Below are positions 17,333 through 26,003 of a stretch of 36,323 bases of DNA, in pieces. A model generated the notes under the pieces. It made no database searches. It was not told the origin of the DNA and saw nothing but the letters and a program-made list of their open reading frames with translations. Source of the DNA: Rhodopirellula baltica (GTDB taxonomy: Bacteria > Planctomycetota > Planctomycetia > Pirellulales > Pirellulaceae); contig PPHI01000088.1 in the NCBI GenBank assembly GCA_002901265.1, forward strand, positions 1 through 36,323. The letters run 5' to 3'. Position 1 is the first letter of the stretch. Each line of letters opens with the position of its first letter. Both the position numbers and the translations under genes were made by a program.

Positions 17333-20300
17333 CTAGCGGAGTCGCTCGGCCCGTTTGAGTAGATGACTTAACTTGAAGTTAATCGACGATGTTCCCCAAG
17401 GCGGCTCGGAGTCGAACGGATTGGTTAGGTAATGGACGCTTTCGACGGAATCGTCCTCGTTGATCTGCACAATGGCGAGAATAAACTTTTCGGATTGGTT
17501 CAGTGCATATAACATCTCATTGCGTGTAATTGTGACCGTATCGGCCCCCTTTGCTCGGCCCTTGACTTCGATGTGCCTCGCATCAGATTGGACGCCGTTC
17601 CCATTGGTTGGGTAGGATGTGATGTCCCAACCACATTTGGCGGCAGCCACATCTTCGACACGGCATCCCATTGCTTCTTCGATCTCGATGACCGCATCCA
17701 TGGCGATCTTCTCGGAACGCGCTCGGGCTAGCGGGTCAGCAGACGTATTGCCGGGCGTTGGTTTTTGATCTTGCTCCGCATGAATAAGGCCAATCGGGAT
17801 CACTAATGCACCACTGACCACAACGGGGGTGCCCGAAGTCACGTGTCGCATCGACTGCAAATCCTTCTTGCGGCTTTCTAACCGCGATGTCATCTCGGTG
17901 ATCGTTCTCTTGGCGTTGTCCAGATTGAGCCGTACATCTTTGCCTGCTTCTGCATCTTCTTTCAGCTTCATCCATCGATCCGTCCAAAAGTCAATCTCTT
18001 TAGTCAGTCGTTCGTGGACAGCGCCAAGAGTTTTATCGACGTGAGCGATTCGCCGATCCGCGACTTCGGCGTAGTGCTCAGGGACCAACGTCGTGGCAGC
18101 AAGCGTGAGGGCTTGTTGGTCGAGATTGGCTTTGAGCCAATCAGCATTCAAAATAGAATCAACAATAGTCTGCTGTTCTGTGGCAATAGGCTCCAAATCA
18201 AGGTGCGGAGCCCAGCCGGCAAAAGTGGCTTCGCCATTTCGGGTGACCCTAACAAACTGCAACCGTTTAGAGATGACGGTGCCGTCGCCCGACTTGACTT
18301 CATGTGTCAACATGAAGAGAAGCCATGGATCGGATCCTTCGTCAGTGGGATCGACAAGAACTGCACCTTGACGGAGCAGATTGGCATTCTGTTCCAAAAT
18401 CAAATCGCTAACGGCTAACATCAATGGATGGCCGGGATGCAGCATGACAGCGGGCGTAATACCAGGTTTGTCAAGCGGTTGCACGGCTTCCTTGGTGAAG
18501 CACACCCTTTCGTAACGGCGCAGTACGGGAGATTGGTCGCGGCGATTGCGGCCCGTGATACGTCGGTCGCGTTCACGAAGTGATCCGGGTACATGAGTGA
18601 CCTCAAACCGGCCGGCCTCGCGGGGGTGCATGCTGCCACCGATTTGCTCGAATGCCTTAGTAAAGAAAGATCGAATGAAGTACGGTTGTAGCCGCCTTGC
18701 TTCAGCCTTTTCCATTTCTGATTTGACCGCGAACAGCCGCTCAGGACCAAGCGTTTCTTGCGACAAAGCGTTTCGATCGAGAACTTGTTTGATGTGGGTA
18801 TGATCGAGTGTGTCGTCGATAACTTTTGACAGTCGAGCACGTGTTTCAGGGAGATCGGAATACGTAATCGCGTCCATCAACAGCGATTTCAAGCTCACGT
18901 CCTCAAATAGTTCACCAAGGATATCGAAGACGCGTCCTTTCAATGCAACAGCTTCAACTTCTAACTTGGTAAGCAGGCGGTGATAAACCTCGCCCTCTCG
19001 GGTTTCTTTGGCTACGAGATTCCAAAGGTGACACACTTCAGTCTGCCCAATGCGGTGTATACGACCAAACCGCTGCTCCATGCGGTTGGGATTCCACGGC
19101 AGGTCGTAGTTGACCATCAAGTGAGCGTTCTGAAGATTAACACCTTCTCCAGCAGCGTCGGTAGCGATCAAGACGCGAACGTCGGGATCACTTCTGAACA
19201 ATGCTTGGTTCTTTCGCCGGTCATCTCGTTTGACGCTGCCATGAATAGTGACAATCGCATCGTAGCTTCCAAGGACGCCAGCAATTTTTTCGTAGAGATA
19301 ATTCAGGGTGTCTTTGTGCTCGGTGAATATAATGAGCTTTCGCAAACGACCGGTAGCGTCTTTCAACTCCGGCGATCTCTGCAGTATCTTCGAAAGCTCA
19401 TCCCACTTACGATCGAGTCCAGATGCCACAACCGCTTTAGCACTGGCTTCTAGTCCTTCGAGGATCAAGATTTCTGCCTGCAATTCCTCAGGAGTTTGCG
19501 AAGCTGTCGCGCGATCGACCAGTTCTTCTTCTAGCCGCTCCTGTTCCTCCGCCGTGAGGTCATCATCGTCTTCTGGAACGTCGTCCAATGTTTCGGCTAG
19601 AAGCTGTCGCCCGCGTTGGCTGATCTTTTCCTCAGGCAGGCGCTTCTCTAATCGCTCTCGTCGGCGTTTGAGCGATTGAAAGATGGCTTCGGGGCTGGAA
19701 GCCAATCGTCGCTGCAAAGCTGTAAGGGCGAACCCAACTGATCCCTTTCGCTGGCCACCCAACGCCTCGGCCTTACCCATTTCCGTTTTGACATACTGTG
19801 TAACCGCTTCATAAAGCGCGGCTTCCATATCCGACAGTGTGTAGTTGACGGTATAGGCCTTTCGTTCCGGAAAAAGCGGCGTTCCATCGAAACGCAATAG
19901 TTCTTCCTTGACCATTCGCCGCATCACGTCGCTGGCGTCGACCTTGTGAACTCCATCGCGAAACTTGCCATAGAATCGGTCAGAATCGAGAAGCGAGAGA
20001 AAAAGCTGGTAGTCTTCTTCCTTGCCGTTATGGGGAGTGGCGGTCATCAACAGCAAGTGCCGTGATGCCGCACCTAACTTTTCAGCCAGTACAAATCGCT
20101 TCGTCTTGTTGAGCTTGTTGCCGAAGTAGTGGGCTGCGCACTTATGTGCTTCGTCGAAGATCGCTAAATCCCATGGGACGGCGCAGAGTTGATCACGCAA
20201 CTCCTCATTTCGAGATACTTGGTCGAGGCGGATAATCAGACGATCGTTGTCGTCAAACGGGTTTCCGCTGGGTGAAGCTAATTCGAGGTCTTTCGAGAAG

Positions 20301-20839
20301 ACCTTAAATTCCAGACCGAATTTTTCCCACAACTCGTCACGCCATTGTTCGACGAGGCTTCCCGGTGAAACGATGACGATCCGCTGTGCATCGGCTCGCA
20401 TGACGAGTTCGCGGATATAGAGCCCAGCCATGATGGTCTTGCCCGCTCCTGGGTCGTCAGCCAGTACAAACCTCAACGGCTGACGCGGCAGCATGGATTC
20501 GTAGACCGCCGTGATCTGGTGGGGCAACGGCTCGACGTTGGACGTGTGAACGGCCATCATCGGATCGAACAAAAACGCTAAATCGATCCGTTTGGCTTCA
20601 ACGGCTAGCTTGAATGCTTCTCCATTGCCGTCGAAAGACCACGGCGTTTCCGCAGTCGCAATGGAAATGTTCGGCTCATCCGCGGCGCTAAGGAGGCGTT
20701 CTTTTACGCCACCATCGGACGTTCGATAGAAAACCTGGACCGCACCGTCACCAATGGCCGCGACAGCAGCGACCGTCGCTAGGCAGGATGGCTCAAGCCC
20801 CTCGAGTGTTTGTCCTGGTTGAATGTCGTGAATTTTCAT
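17333..20839 (-). CDS. SNF2-family helicase with C-terminal DUF3883 (DrmD-like)
   Basis: This 1168-aa superfamily-2 translocase has Walker A DDPGAGKT (128-135), DEAH (229-232), TATPH (266-270), motif [13 protein letters not shown] (559-570) and motif [13 protein letters not shown] (589-599). An acidic insert at 424-440 lies between the lobes. Residues from about 1040 to the end are a DUF3883 domain with CGWDI (D1072) and HIEVKG (E1091, K1093), a PD-(D/E)XK-like pattern. Helicases of this make-up occur in DISARM class 1 (DrmD) and beside DUF1156/DUF499 pairs. DrmA, DrmB and DrmC are absent, so this is not DISARM. It probably translocates on incoming DNA. The gene is the first large one of the operon. 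Confidence 0.9.
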   Translation of the reverse strand: MKIHDIQPGQTLEGLEPSCLATVAAVAAIGDGAVQVFYRTSDGGVKERLLSAADEPNISIATAETPWSFDGNGEAFKLAVEAKRIDLAFLFDPMMAVHTSNVEPLPHQITAVYESMLPRQPLRFVLADDPGAGKTIMAGLYIRELVMRADAQRIVIVSPGSLVEQWRDELWEKFGLEFKVFSKDLELASPSGNPFDDNDRLIIRLDQVSRNEELRDQLCAVPWDLAIFDEAHKCAAHYFGNKLNKTKRFVLAEKLGAASRHLLLMTATPHNGKEEDYQLFLSLLDSDRFYGKFRDGVHKVDASDVMRRMVKEELLRFDGTPLFPERKAYTVNYTLSDMEAALYEAVTQYVKTEMGKAEALGGQRKGSVGFALTALQRRLASSPEAIFQSLKRRRERLEKRLPEEKISQRGRQLLAETLDDVPEDDDDLTAEEQERLEEELVDRATASQTPEELQAEILILEGLEASAKAVVASGLDRKWDELSKILQRSPELKDATGRLRKLIIFTEHKDTLNYLYEKIAGVLGSYDAIVTIHGSVKRDDRRKNQALFRSDPDVRVLIATDAAGEGVNLQNAHLMVNYDLPWNPNRMEQRFGRIHRIGQTEVCHLWNLVAKETREGEVYHRLLTKLEVEAVALKGRVFDILGELFEDVSLKSLLMDAITYSDLPETRARLSKVIDDTLDHTHIKQVLDRNALSQETLGPERLFAVKSEMEKAEARRLQPYFIRSFFTKAFEQIGGSMHPREAGRFEVTHVPGSLRERDRRITGRNRRDQSPVLRRYERVCFTKEAVQPLDKPGITPAVMLHPGHPLMLAVSDLILEQNANLLRQGAVLVDPTDEGSDPWLLFMLTHEVKSGDGTVISKRLQFVRVTRNGEATFAGWAPHLDLEPIATEQQTIVDSILNADWLKANLDQQALTLAATTLVPEHYAEVADRRIAHVDKTLGAVHERLTKEIDFWTDRWMKLKEDAEAGKDVRLNLDNAKRTITEMTSRLESRKKDLQSMRHVTSGTPVVVSGALVIPIGLIHAEQDQKPTPGNTSADPLARARSEKIAMDAVIEIEEAMGCRVEDVAAAKCGWDITSYPTNGNGVQSDARHIEVKGRAKGADTVTITRNEMLYALNQSEKFILAIVQINEDDSVESVHYLTNPFDSEPPWGTSSINFKLSHLLKRAERLR

Positions 20840-20897
20840 CGTGCGCCATCTTGCGTGCTGTCGTCTTCGTCACTCCGTTGCAAGCTCGTTCATTTTC

Positions 20898-21128
20898 CTA
20901 GCGAGGTTTTGTTGAACCGCCGTCGTTACTGTCCAACCAACGATCAATCGTCTCGCGGCGAAAACGCCAATGACGTCCAACCTTTTGGCCAGGAACACTG
21001 CCTTCCTGGACCAATTTGTAAAGTGTCGACTTCGATACCTTTAGGTAGGCCGCAAGCTCTTCAATAGTCAGCACGCAGTCGTCGGTTGCCTGGTCTTGCA
21101 TGAGATCTCTATCCGATTGCACCTTCAT
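20898..21128 (-). CDS. Excisionase-type (MerR-like) HTH protein, 76 aa
   Basis: This is a small winged-HTH protein of the excisionase/DNA-binding family: LTIEELAAYLKVSKSTLYKL (20-39), then the wing GQKVGRHWRFRRETIDRWL. The ATG at 21128 is preceded by AAGGG about nine bases upstream and gives 76 residues. A GTG at 21167 would add 13 residues that do not belong to the fold. As the first gene of the defence operon it could act like a restriction-modification controller protein or as part of a mobile element; no integrase is visible. A palindrome lies 78 bp upstream. Family assignment is firm, function is inference. Confidence 0.85.
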   Translation of the reverse strand: MKVQSDRDLMQDQATDDCVLTIEELAAYLKVSKSTLYKLVQEGSVPGQKVGRHWRFRRETIDRWLDSNDGGSTKPR

Positions 21129-21205
21129 CGCCGGACCCTTGCAGAGCGTAGACGAATGGTTTGACACGTTTGGTCAATGAATGGCCCAATTGTTGCGGCA
21201 ACTAG

Positions 21206-21224
21206 CAGTTATTGTCAATTACTG
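21206..21224. promoter_or_regulatory. Candidate operator palindrome before the HTH gene
   Basis: CAGTTATTGTCAATTACTG reads CAGT-x-ATTG-x-CAAT-x-ACTG, symmetric at 16 of 19 positions. A second small inverted repeat, GTTGCGGCAAC (21192-21202), lies beside it on the start-codon side, and a TGATCA palindrome follows at 21226-21231. All lie in the 117-156 bp between the DUF2726 gene and the HTH start. A self-regulating HTH protein would bind in such a place. No clear -10/-35 pair can be asserted. Confidence 0.4.
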
Positions 21225-21284
21225 GTGATCACTGCCCGAACTTCGCTCCGCCCAGAAACGACAAAACCCTTGGGAATGCTAGGC

Positions 21285-21959
21285 TTAGTCAATCGCGATG
21301 ATCTCACGACATCCGGGATAATTGGAGCTAGCCCAGAACCGCTTTCCGGCATGCTTCCCTTTGGCAGCCTTGCGCTTCACCATTGCGGCTTCGCATTTTG
21401 GGCATGTCGGAGCGGAAGAATTGTCTGGCGGCGGCGTAACTGAGGGAGTCACTTGCCCCGTTCCTTCAGCAAGCATTGGAATCAGCCTACCGATTTCGTT
21501 TCGGACTTCGGCAATCGAATAAGTGCGAGCGGCGGGCACGTGCAGAATAGGAAGTCCAGCTGCGGCCAAGGCGTCGTCGACGAATGCGTCACGTTCTTGT
21601 CGGTCTTTGCGATTGTGGCTGGCATCGTCGAGCTCGACGGCAAGCAACGGTTGCATCGTGGTCGGATCGCAGAGCAGGAAGTCGATGTGCTTGCTGCTGA
21701 TTTTGTTTTCGAAACTTCGACTTCCTTCTTGTCGCGGCACGTAGAGCACGTCCCAAAGGCGGACCTTGTTGTTGATTGAGAACTGCTGACCGACCGCCTG
21801 CACAAGAATGCGATAGAAAGACAATTCGGCGGGCGAAAGAAATTTGTCTCGTAGACGATAAGGCAAACCGGGTTTTAAACCCTCCGCTCTATCGCCCGTG
21901 CCGATGCCAAAGAGCTTCAAAAGGAATCCTAAACATCCACTTCTCTGTGACTCCGCCAT
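21285..21959 (-). CDS. DUF2726 protein with a C-terminal topoisomerase-type zinc finger
   Basis: This 224-aa protein has a DUF2726 domain at about 30-160: FLSPAELSFYRIL opens it, and the putative nuclease strand pair is HIDFLL (D93) and LLAVELDD (E109). After a proline-rich linker (170-184) comes a zinc-finger tail of the topoisomerase I C-terminal type: CPKC (186, 189) and NYPGC (217). The third ligand, normally in a FWGCSNYP context, is replaced: the sequence reads FWASSNYP. DUF2726 with such a finger is common in bacteria and is viewed as a nuclease-like, DNA-binding protein of unknown role. It is on the operon strand just upstream of the HTH gene, so it could be co-transcribed. The ATG at 21959 is clear. 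Confidence 0.85.
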   Translation of the reverse strand: MAESQRSGCLGFLLKLFGIGTGDRAEGLKPGLPYRLRDKFLSPAELSFYRILVQAVGQQFSINNKVRLWDVLYVPRQEGSRSFENKISSKHIDFLLCDPTTMQPLLAVELDDASHNRKDRQERDAFVDDALAAAGLPILHVPAARTYSIAEVRNEIGRLIPMLAEGTGQVTPSVTPPPDNSSAPTCPKCEAAMVKRKAAKGKHAGKRFWASSNYPGCREIIAID

Positions 21960-22418
21960 GCTTGTTCGCCTCGGACCTACTATTCAGCCATGTTGTTTCA
22001 GCGGAAATCTAGCACACCTCAGATGCAGCTTGAATCGCCAACCTGCCTGAAACCGCATCGACAAATCCGCTTTTGGATACCGAACGCAGTCGAGATCAAG
22101 ATCACTGGATTTTTGAATGAAGATCTGGTTCGCATTGCACGCACAAACCCGATTCTCGTCATCTCATTCTGTCGCGTTTGAAAACGCAACCTGCTCGTGG
22201 AGACAAGACCTTTGATGAAGCAGCCGTGATCGAGTTACCGCTTGGTCGAAAAGGTCGCAGTCGTCCATCCCTGGAAACGCGGACGGTGGAAAGACATCGC
22301 GACCCGGCCACCAAAACTGTTTCAAGAAATCAATGCATCGAAGTTCTTCGATGCGATCCTCGATGAAGCTTTCTGCGACTTGTCATGAAGGTTGGTGAGA
22401 GGGCAAATCCCGTCAGCA

Positions 22419-22443
22419 GGGACTCGTCGCCTCGTCCACTACC
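22419..22443. repeat. Half copy of the dispersed GAGGCGACGA repeat
   Basis: The sequence ends in GACTCGTCGCCTCGTCCACTACC, the right arm of the second inverted repeat that recurs three times in the tandem array at 32-33 kb. The left arm is missing here. This shows that the element is dispersed and not confined to the array. Confidence 0.7.
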
Positions 22444-22492
22444 GGTGCTTGTTGTCGCGATTGCTCGACAAAAGCAGCGGTTGAGAATGCTA

Positions 22493-22509
22493 CTTTCGCG
22501 GAGCGAAAG
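22493..22509. repeat. Short palindrome CTTTCGC-GGA-GCGAAAG
   Basis: A 7-bp perfect stem (CTTTCGC and GCGAAAG) around a three-base loop. It would form a hairpin in RNA but lacks a U-tract, so it is more likely one of the short palindromes scattered in this genome than a terminator. Confidence 0.5.
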
Positions 22510-22765
22510 GCGACACTCGACAATCAATCGCTCTGGCAAATCATCCGGCTTCATGATTCAACCCGCGATTTGAAATCCAATCGCTATGCCCGGAACAATT
22601 TGATCTTTGTAATGTTCATTTTGCAGTTTGCAATCCACCTGCTCCAATGTCGAACGCGAACCATCGGACTGCTTTCCACCGATCCCCGGGTTGGAAAGCG
22701 GGTAAACCGCTCCAACCATGCCGTACTTCACGCGGCTTCCATAGGTTCGATTTCTTCGTGTCGCT

Positions 22766-22870
22766 GTAGTGGATTTTGTTAAAGATCCTCCGAGTGATGG
22801 CTGGGATCTTTGACAAGATCCACTACGACAGAAGATGGTGATGGCCGGGATCTTTGACAAGATCCACTAC
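22766..22870. repeat. Dispersed inverted repeat GTAGTGGATCTTGTC type, one copy plus an extra right arm
   Basis: A complete element spans 22766-22826: left arm GTAGTGGATTTTGTTAAAG, short spacer, right arm GGATCTTTGACAAGATCC then ACTAC. A second right arm follows at 22846-22870. The long stem makes it a strong hairpin at the 3' side of the hydroxy-acid dehydrogenase remnant. The same element is in the 32-33 kb array. The stop codon of the remnant lies inside it. Confidence 0.8.
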
Positions 22871-23136
22871 GGGAGGAGATGGTTTGGGAGCTCCTGTATA
22901 CGCTGACAGCAAAGCTGTTCCATGACTTGCTGGAGCTGGCGGTTCAAGATTGCGATGGTGTGGTCTCCACCGCGACTGCCGAGTGCCGCGGTTCCGTACA
23001 TGATGGTCCGCCCCAGCATCGTAAACTTGGCGCCGACTGCCATTGCCCTGGCAATGTCTGGACCACCGCGGAGACCCAATTCCATCATGATCGTTACTTG
23101 CTTGCTGAATTTCTCGACAATCGGGCGAAGTGGAGG
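22867..23136 (-). pseudogene. 3' fragment of an FMN-dependent alpha-hydroxy-acid dehydrogenase gene
   Basis: The frame gives IVEKFSKQVTIMMELGLRGG, then DIARAMAVGAKFTMLGRTIMYG and later an RGGDHTIAILNRQLQQVMEQL stretch. This is the C-terminal FMN-phosphate-binding end of the L-lactate dehydrogenase/glycolate oxidase family (normally GGxRxGxDVxKALALGA, then GRPxLYGLA, GxxGVxxxL). Only about 85 of 350-400 residues remain; a stop lies in frame at about 23137-23139. Its C-terminus is also altered: the TAG stop comes from the adjoining repeat. It lies 50 bp after the aldolase stop on the same strand, so a lactate-oxidising gene may once have ended this rhamnose operon. Confidence 0.75.
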
Positions 23137-23188
23137 TCATCCGCGCTGGGTATCGTGGGTCGTATTCCAATTCCACTTTTTTCGCAGC

Positions 23189-24481
23189 TTAGTTTAGGTT
23201 GAAAGCGGTGCAGAGTTCGTCAATCACTTCATCGGACATCGCCGAAACGTTGCCGATCGCACGGGCGTTAATGACGGCTTCGGCTGTTGACTCCAAGACT
23301 TCCAGTCGATCGAACGTGTCCAGCACGGTTGATCCGGTGACCAAAACCCCGTCGTTCTGCAAGACTGCAGCCGGGTTCGACGCCGATACGTAGTCAGCGA
23401 TGCTGCCGTCGTCACGATACTGAATTCCGTAGGGCACGCGCCGAACATCACGCAGGAAGACATAGCTCTCCGGGATCGTGCGAACGTCCAATGCAGTGTC
23501 CGTCACACTAAACGCCGTCGCATTGACCGGATGTGCGAATACGATCGCCTGGACGTGTGGGTGTTTTGCATAGATCGCCTGGTGGGCGCGAGCTGCGCGA
23601 CTGGCCAGTTTGCCAGACTCGCGCCGGTCACCGCGAACAAGCACCATGTCGTCTGGCTGCAACAGTTCGCGGTCTTGTTGTGTTGGCGTAATCAAAAACG
23701 AATCGTTGCTAACGCGCGCCGAAAAACTGCCTTCGGTACTGATGAGCAGACGCTGTCGACAGCCACGACGGACGAAGTCACAGAGTTGCTTCCTCAGTTC
23801 ACATTCTTGTGCCGCAGCATCGTCAAATTCACAGGAGTCGAAATCGACGCCTCGGCTTGCCGCCTGACTGAGTTGTGCGTCATCGAGAAAGCGCACGTCA
23901 CCTAGCTGGTTAGCCTTGACCAGCGTTTTTCCCGCGAACTCAAATGCCTCGAATCGCTGAAAAGCGTCGGCCAGATCTCTTCCACCAACGACAACTCCGT
24001 GGTTTTCCAGAATGACGCTATCGCTACCCTCTGAAAAGGTTCGGGCAATGCTCTGTCCCAATGCTTCGCTGCCCGGACAAGCATAAGGTGCGAAGCCAAG
24101 TTTGCCGCAGACGGCGTGTGCTTGATGAAAGAGACGAGTGTCCGGCGATTTGCGGCAAATGCTGAACGCAACCAGAGCGACAGGATGCGCATGCACAATC
24201 GCTCGGATGTCCGGGCGTGCCGCGTAGATCGCTTTGTGAAACGGAAACTCGCTCGAAGGTGGATGCAATCCATCCGCCGTTCCATCCGCATGAACACAAA
24301 CGATGTCGCCACGAGTCAGGTTGCCCTTGTCCACGCGTGCCGGTGAGATCCAAATGTTTCTTTCGCGATCACGAATCGACAGATTGCCACCTGAAGTGGT
24401 CGTCATGCGATAACGATAGATGCGATCCATCGTCTGCATGATCTGGTCGCGAGGATGAAGCGTATTGCGCATGCTGCTCAT
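23189..24481 (-). CDS. Two-domain class II aldolase, probable L-rhamnulose-1-phosphate aldolase
   Basis: This 430-aa protein is a tandem of two class II aldolase/adducin domains. Domain 1 has the complete active site: [11 protein letters not shown] (E78), VHAHP (H97, H99) and ENHGVV (H161), plus the [12 protein letters not shown] substrate loop. Domain 2 (about 227-430) keeps the fold ([18 protein letters not shown]) but has lost the site: the Glu is replaced ([11 protein letters not shown]), the first His is Phe315 (FAHP keeps H317), and NHG has become NDG (D377). Given rhaA and rhaB beside it, the reaction is most likely cleavage of L-rhamnulose 1-phosphate to dihydroxyacetone phosphate and L-lactaldehyde. 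The substrate comes from context. The ATG at 24481 is 14 bp after rhaB. Confidence 0.88.
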   Translation of the reverse strand: MSSMRNTLHPRDQIMQTMDRIYRYRMTTTSGGNLSIRDRERNIWISPARVDKGNLTRGDIVCVHADGTADGLHPPSSEFPFHKAIYAARPDIRAIVHAHPVALVAFSICRKSPDTRLFHQAHAVCGKLGFAPYACPGSEALGQSIARTFSEGSDSVILENHGVVVGGRDLADAFQRFEAFEFAGKTLVKANQLGDVRFLDDAQLSQAASRGVDFDSCEFDDAAAQECELRKQLCDFVRRGCRQRLLISTEGSFSARVSNDSFLITPTQQDRELLQPDDMVLVRGDRRESGKLASRAARAHQAIYAKHPHVQAIVFAHPVNATAFSVTDTALDVRTIPESYVFLRDVRRVPYGIQYRDDGSIADYVSASNPAAVLQNDGVLVTGSTVLDTFDRLEVLESTAEAVINARAIGNVSAMSDEVIDELCTAFNLN

Positions 24482-24495
24482 ATCGATGTCGGCTG

Positions 24496-25995
24496 TTAGA
24501 TAGTTACGTGCTGTTCGGTCAATTGTTGAAATCGCTGTACTGCCGCAGACCAGGATTCAGAATGCTCCGGCTCATATCGCGTAAGGTCGGACGACCGCCG
24601 CACAACTTCGCGAATGTCGGAGAGCGAACTCAATTCCCCGGCGGATCGGCATTGCACCAGGACATTGCCGAGCACCGTCGCTTCGACGGGGCCTGCGATG
24701 ACAGGTATTTGGCAAGCGTTGGCCACGAATTGATTAAGCAATCGGTTTTGGCTGCCGCCGCCAACAATGTGCAGAACGTCGACCTTCTTGCCAGACAACT
24801 TCTCCAGCGAAGTCAGGACGTCAACATATTTCAGCGCAAGACTTTCCAACACACATCGAGTTGCCTGTCCCGCATCGACGGGCTCCGCTTGACCTGTAAC
24901 GCGGCAGAAATCTCGCAGCGCATCAAACATATTGGGCGGGTTAAGGAACGAAGGATGCTCGGGATCGATCAAGGCGGTAAAAGGCCTCGCACCTAGCGCG
25001 CGCCGGGTAAGCTCGGTATACGTCATCTCATTCGAGGCTTTGTCGAATGCAATCTTCAATCGTTGAACGAGCCACAGGCCCATGACGTTTTTGAGCAGTC
25101 TCCAAGTTCCGTCGACGCCACCCTCGTTGGTGACATTCCGTTGCATCGCTTCGTCGCTCAGAATCGGAGCGGAAGTCTCTATCCCGACCAACGACCAAGT
25201 GCCAGAACTGACATACGCCCAGTTCTTCCCATCTTCCTTGCTTACCGGCACTGCCGCTACTGCGGACCCGGTGTCATGCGTTGCTGGCGCGACCACATCG
25301 ATGGACGGCAATCCGGTGATCCGACTGACGGAATTGCGAAGTGTGCCGATGCTTGTCCCCGGCCCGACGATCTCCGTGAACATTTGCGAAGGAATGCGAA
25401 GGCGCTCAAACAGCGACCACGCCCAATCATTTGTTGTGGGATTAAAGCATTGAGTGGTCGTGGCGTTGGTGAACTCCGTGACCGCTCGACCGCTAAGACA
25501 CCAATGGAAGAAATCAGGGATCATCAACAGACGCTTGGCATGATCGAGGAATCCCGGGCTCCGCTCGGTGGCCGCGGCAAGTTGATAGAGCGTATTGATC
25601 TCAATGAATTGAATGCCGGTCTGCTGAAACAATTCCGATCTGGAAATTTCCCGCGTGACCTTTTCAAGCATTCCGACGTTGCGTTTGTCTCGGTAGTGCC
25701 AAGGCAGTCCGAGCAATTCATCATTCTTGTCGAGCAAGATATAATCGACGCCCCACGTGTCGACACCAACGCTGCAGATACCTTCGTTACCGTCAGCAGC
25801 GACTGCACTAAGGCCGTTTTGAATCTCTCGCCAAAAGTGAAGCACGTCCCAACGCAGCGTTTCCGCAATCGCAACGCCACCAGTCGTAAACCGATGTTTC
25901 TCGGTAAGCCGAATTTGGCTGCCGTCAAAATCACCGAGCATAACTCGGCCGCTCTCGCCGCCCAGGTCGATACCGATGTGTTTTTGGGTCTTCAT
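24496..25995 (-). CDS. rhaB: L-rhamnulokinase (FGGY family)
   Basis: This 499-aa FGGY kinase phosphorylates L-rhamnulose at C1 with ATP. The N-terminal phosphate loop is [13 protein letters not shown] (8-20), the adenosine motif near the C-terminus is [13 protein letters not shown] (411-423), and the family motif [12 protein letters not shown] lies between. I chose the ATG at 25995; the TTG just before it overlaps less well and adds one residue. It starts 8 bases after the dehydrogenase stop with AAGGG ahead, so it is co-transcribed with it. Kinase family and length match RhaB; the substrate is supported by the adjacent rhaA and the RhaS-like regulator. Confidence 0.93.
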   Translation of the reverse strand: MKTQKHIGIDLGGESGRVMLGDFDGSQIRLTEKHRFTTGGVAIAETLRWDVLHFWREIQNGLSAVAADGNEGICSVGVDTWGVDYILLDKNDELLGLPWHYRDKRNVGMLEKVTREISRSELFQQTGIQFIEINTLYQLAAATERSPGFLDHAKRLLMIPDFFHWCLSGRAVTEFTNATTTQCFNPTTNDWAWSLFERLRIPSQMFTEIVGPGTSIGTLRNSVSRITGLPSIDVVAPATHDTGSAVAAVPVSKEDGKNWAYVSSGTWSLVGIETSAPILSDEAMQRNVTNEGGVDGTWRLLKNVMGLWLVQRLKIAFDKASNEMTYTELTRRALGARPFTALIDPEHPSFLNPPNMFDALRDFCRVTGQAEPVDAGQATRCVLESLALKYVDVLTSLEKLSGKKVDVLHIVGGGSQNRLLNQFVANACQIPVIAGPVEATVLGNVLVQCRSAGELSSLSDIREVVRRSSDLTRYEPEHSESWSAAVQRFQQLTEQHVTI

Positions 25996-26003
25996 CAATA
26001 CCC

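Larger units (their letters stand above)
21960..22765. other. Gene-poor stretch between defence island and rhamnose locus
   Basis: About 800 bases without a gene I can support. A frame on the plus strand at 22230-22388 reads like the tail of a protein (RLVEKVAVVHPWKRGRW and later KLFQEINASKFFDAILDEAF), with a stop right before it, so it may be a remnant. I do not know the family. A minus-strand open frame at 22558-22750 is of similar quality. The stretch also carries dispersed repeats, listed separately. Confidence 0.4.

Noticed and set aside
17333-20839. DISARM system
   Set aside because: The helicase resembles DrmD, but DrmA, DrmB and DrmC are absent. The methylase is DUF1156, not the DISARM type.
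22493-22509. Rho-independent terminator
   Set aside because: The hairpin has no U-tract on either strand.
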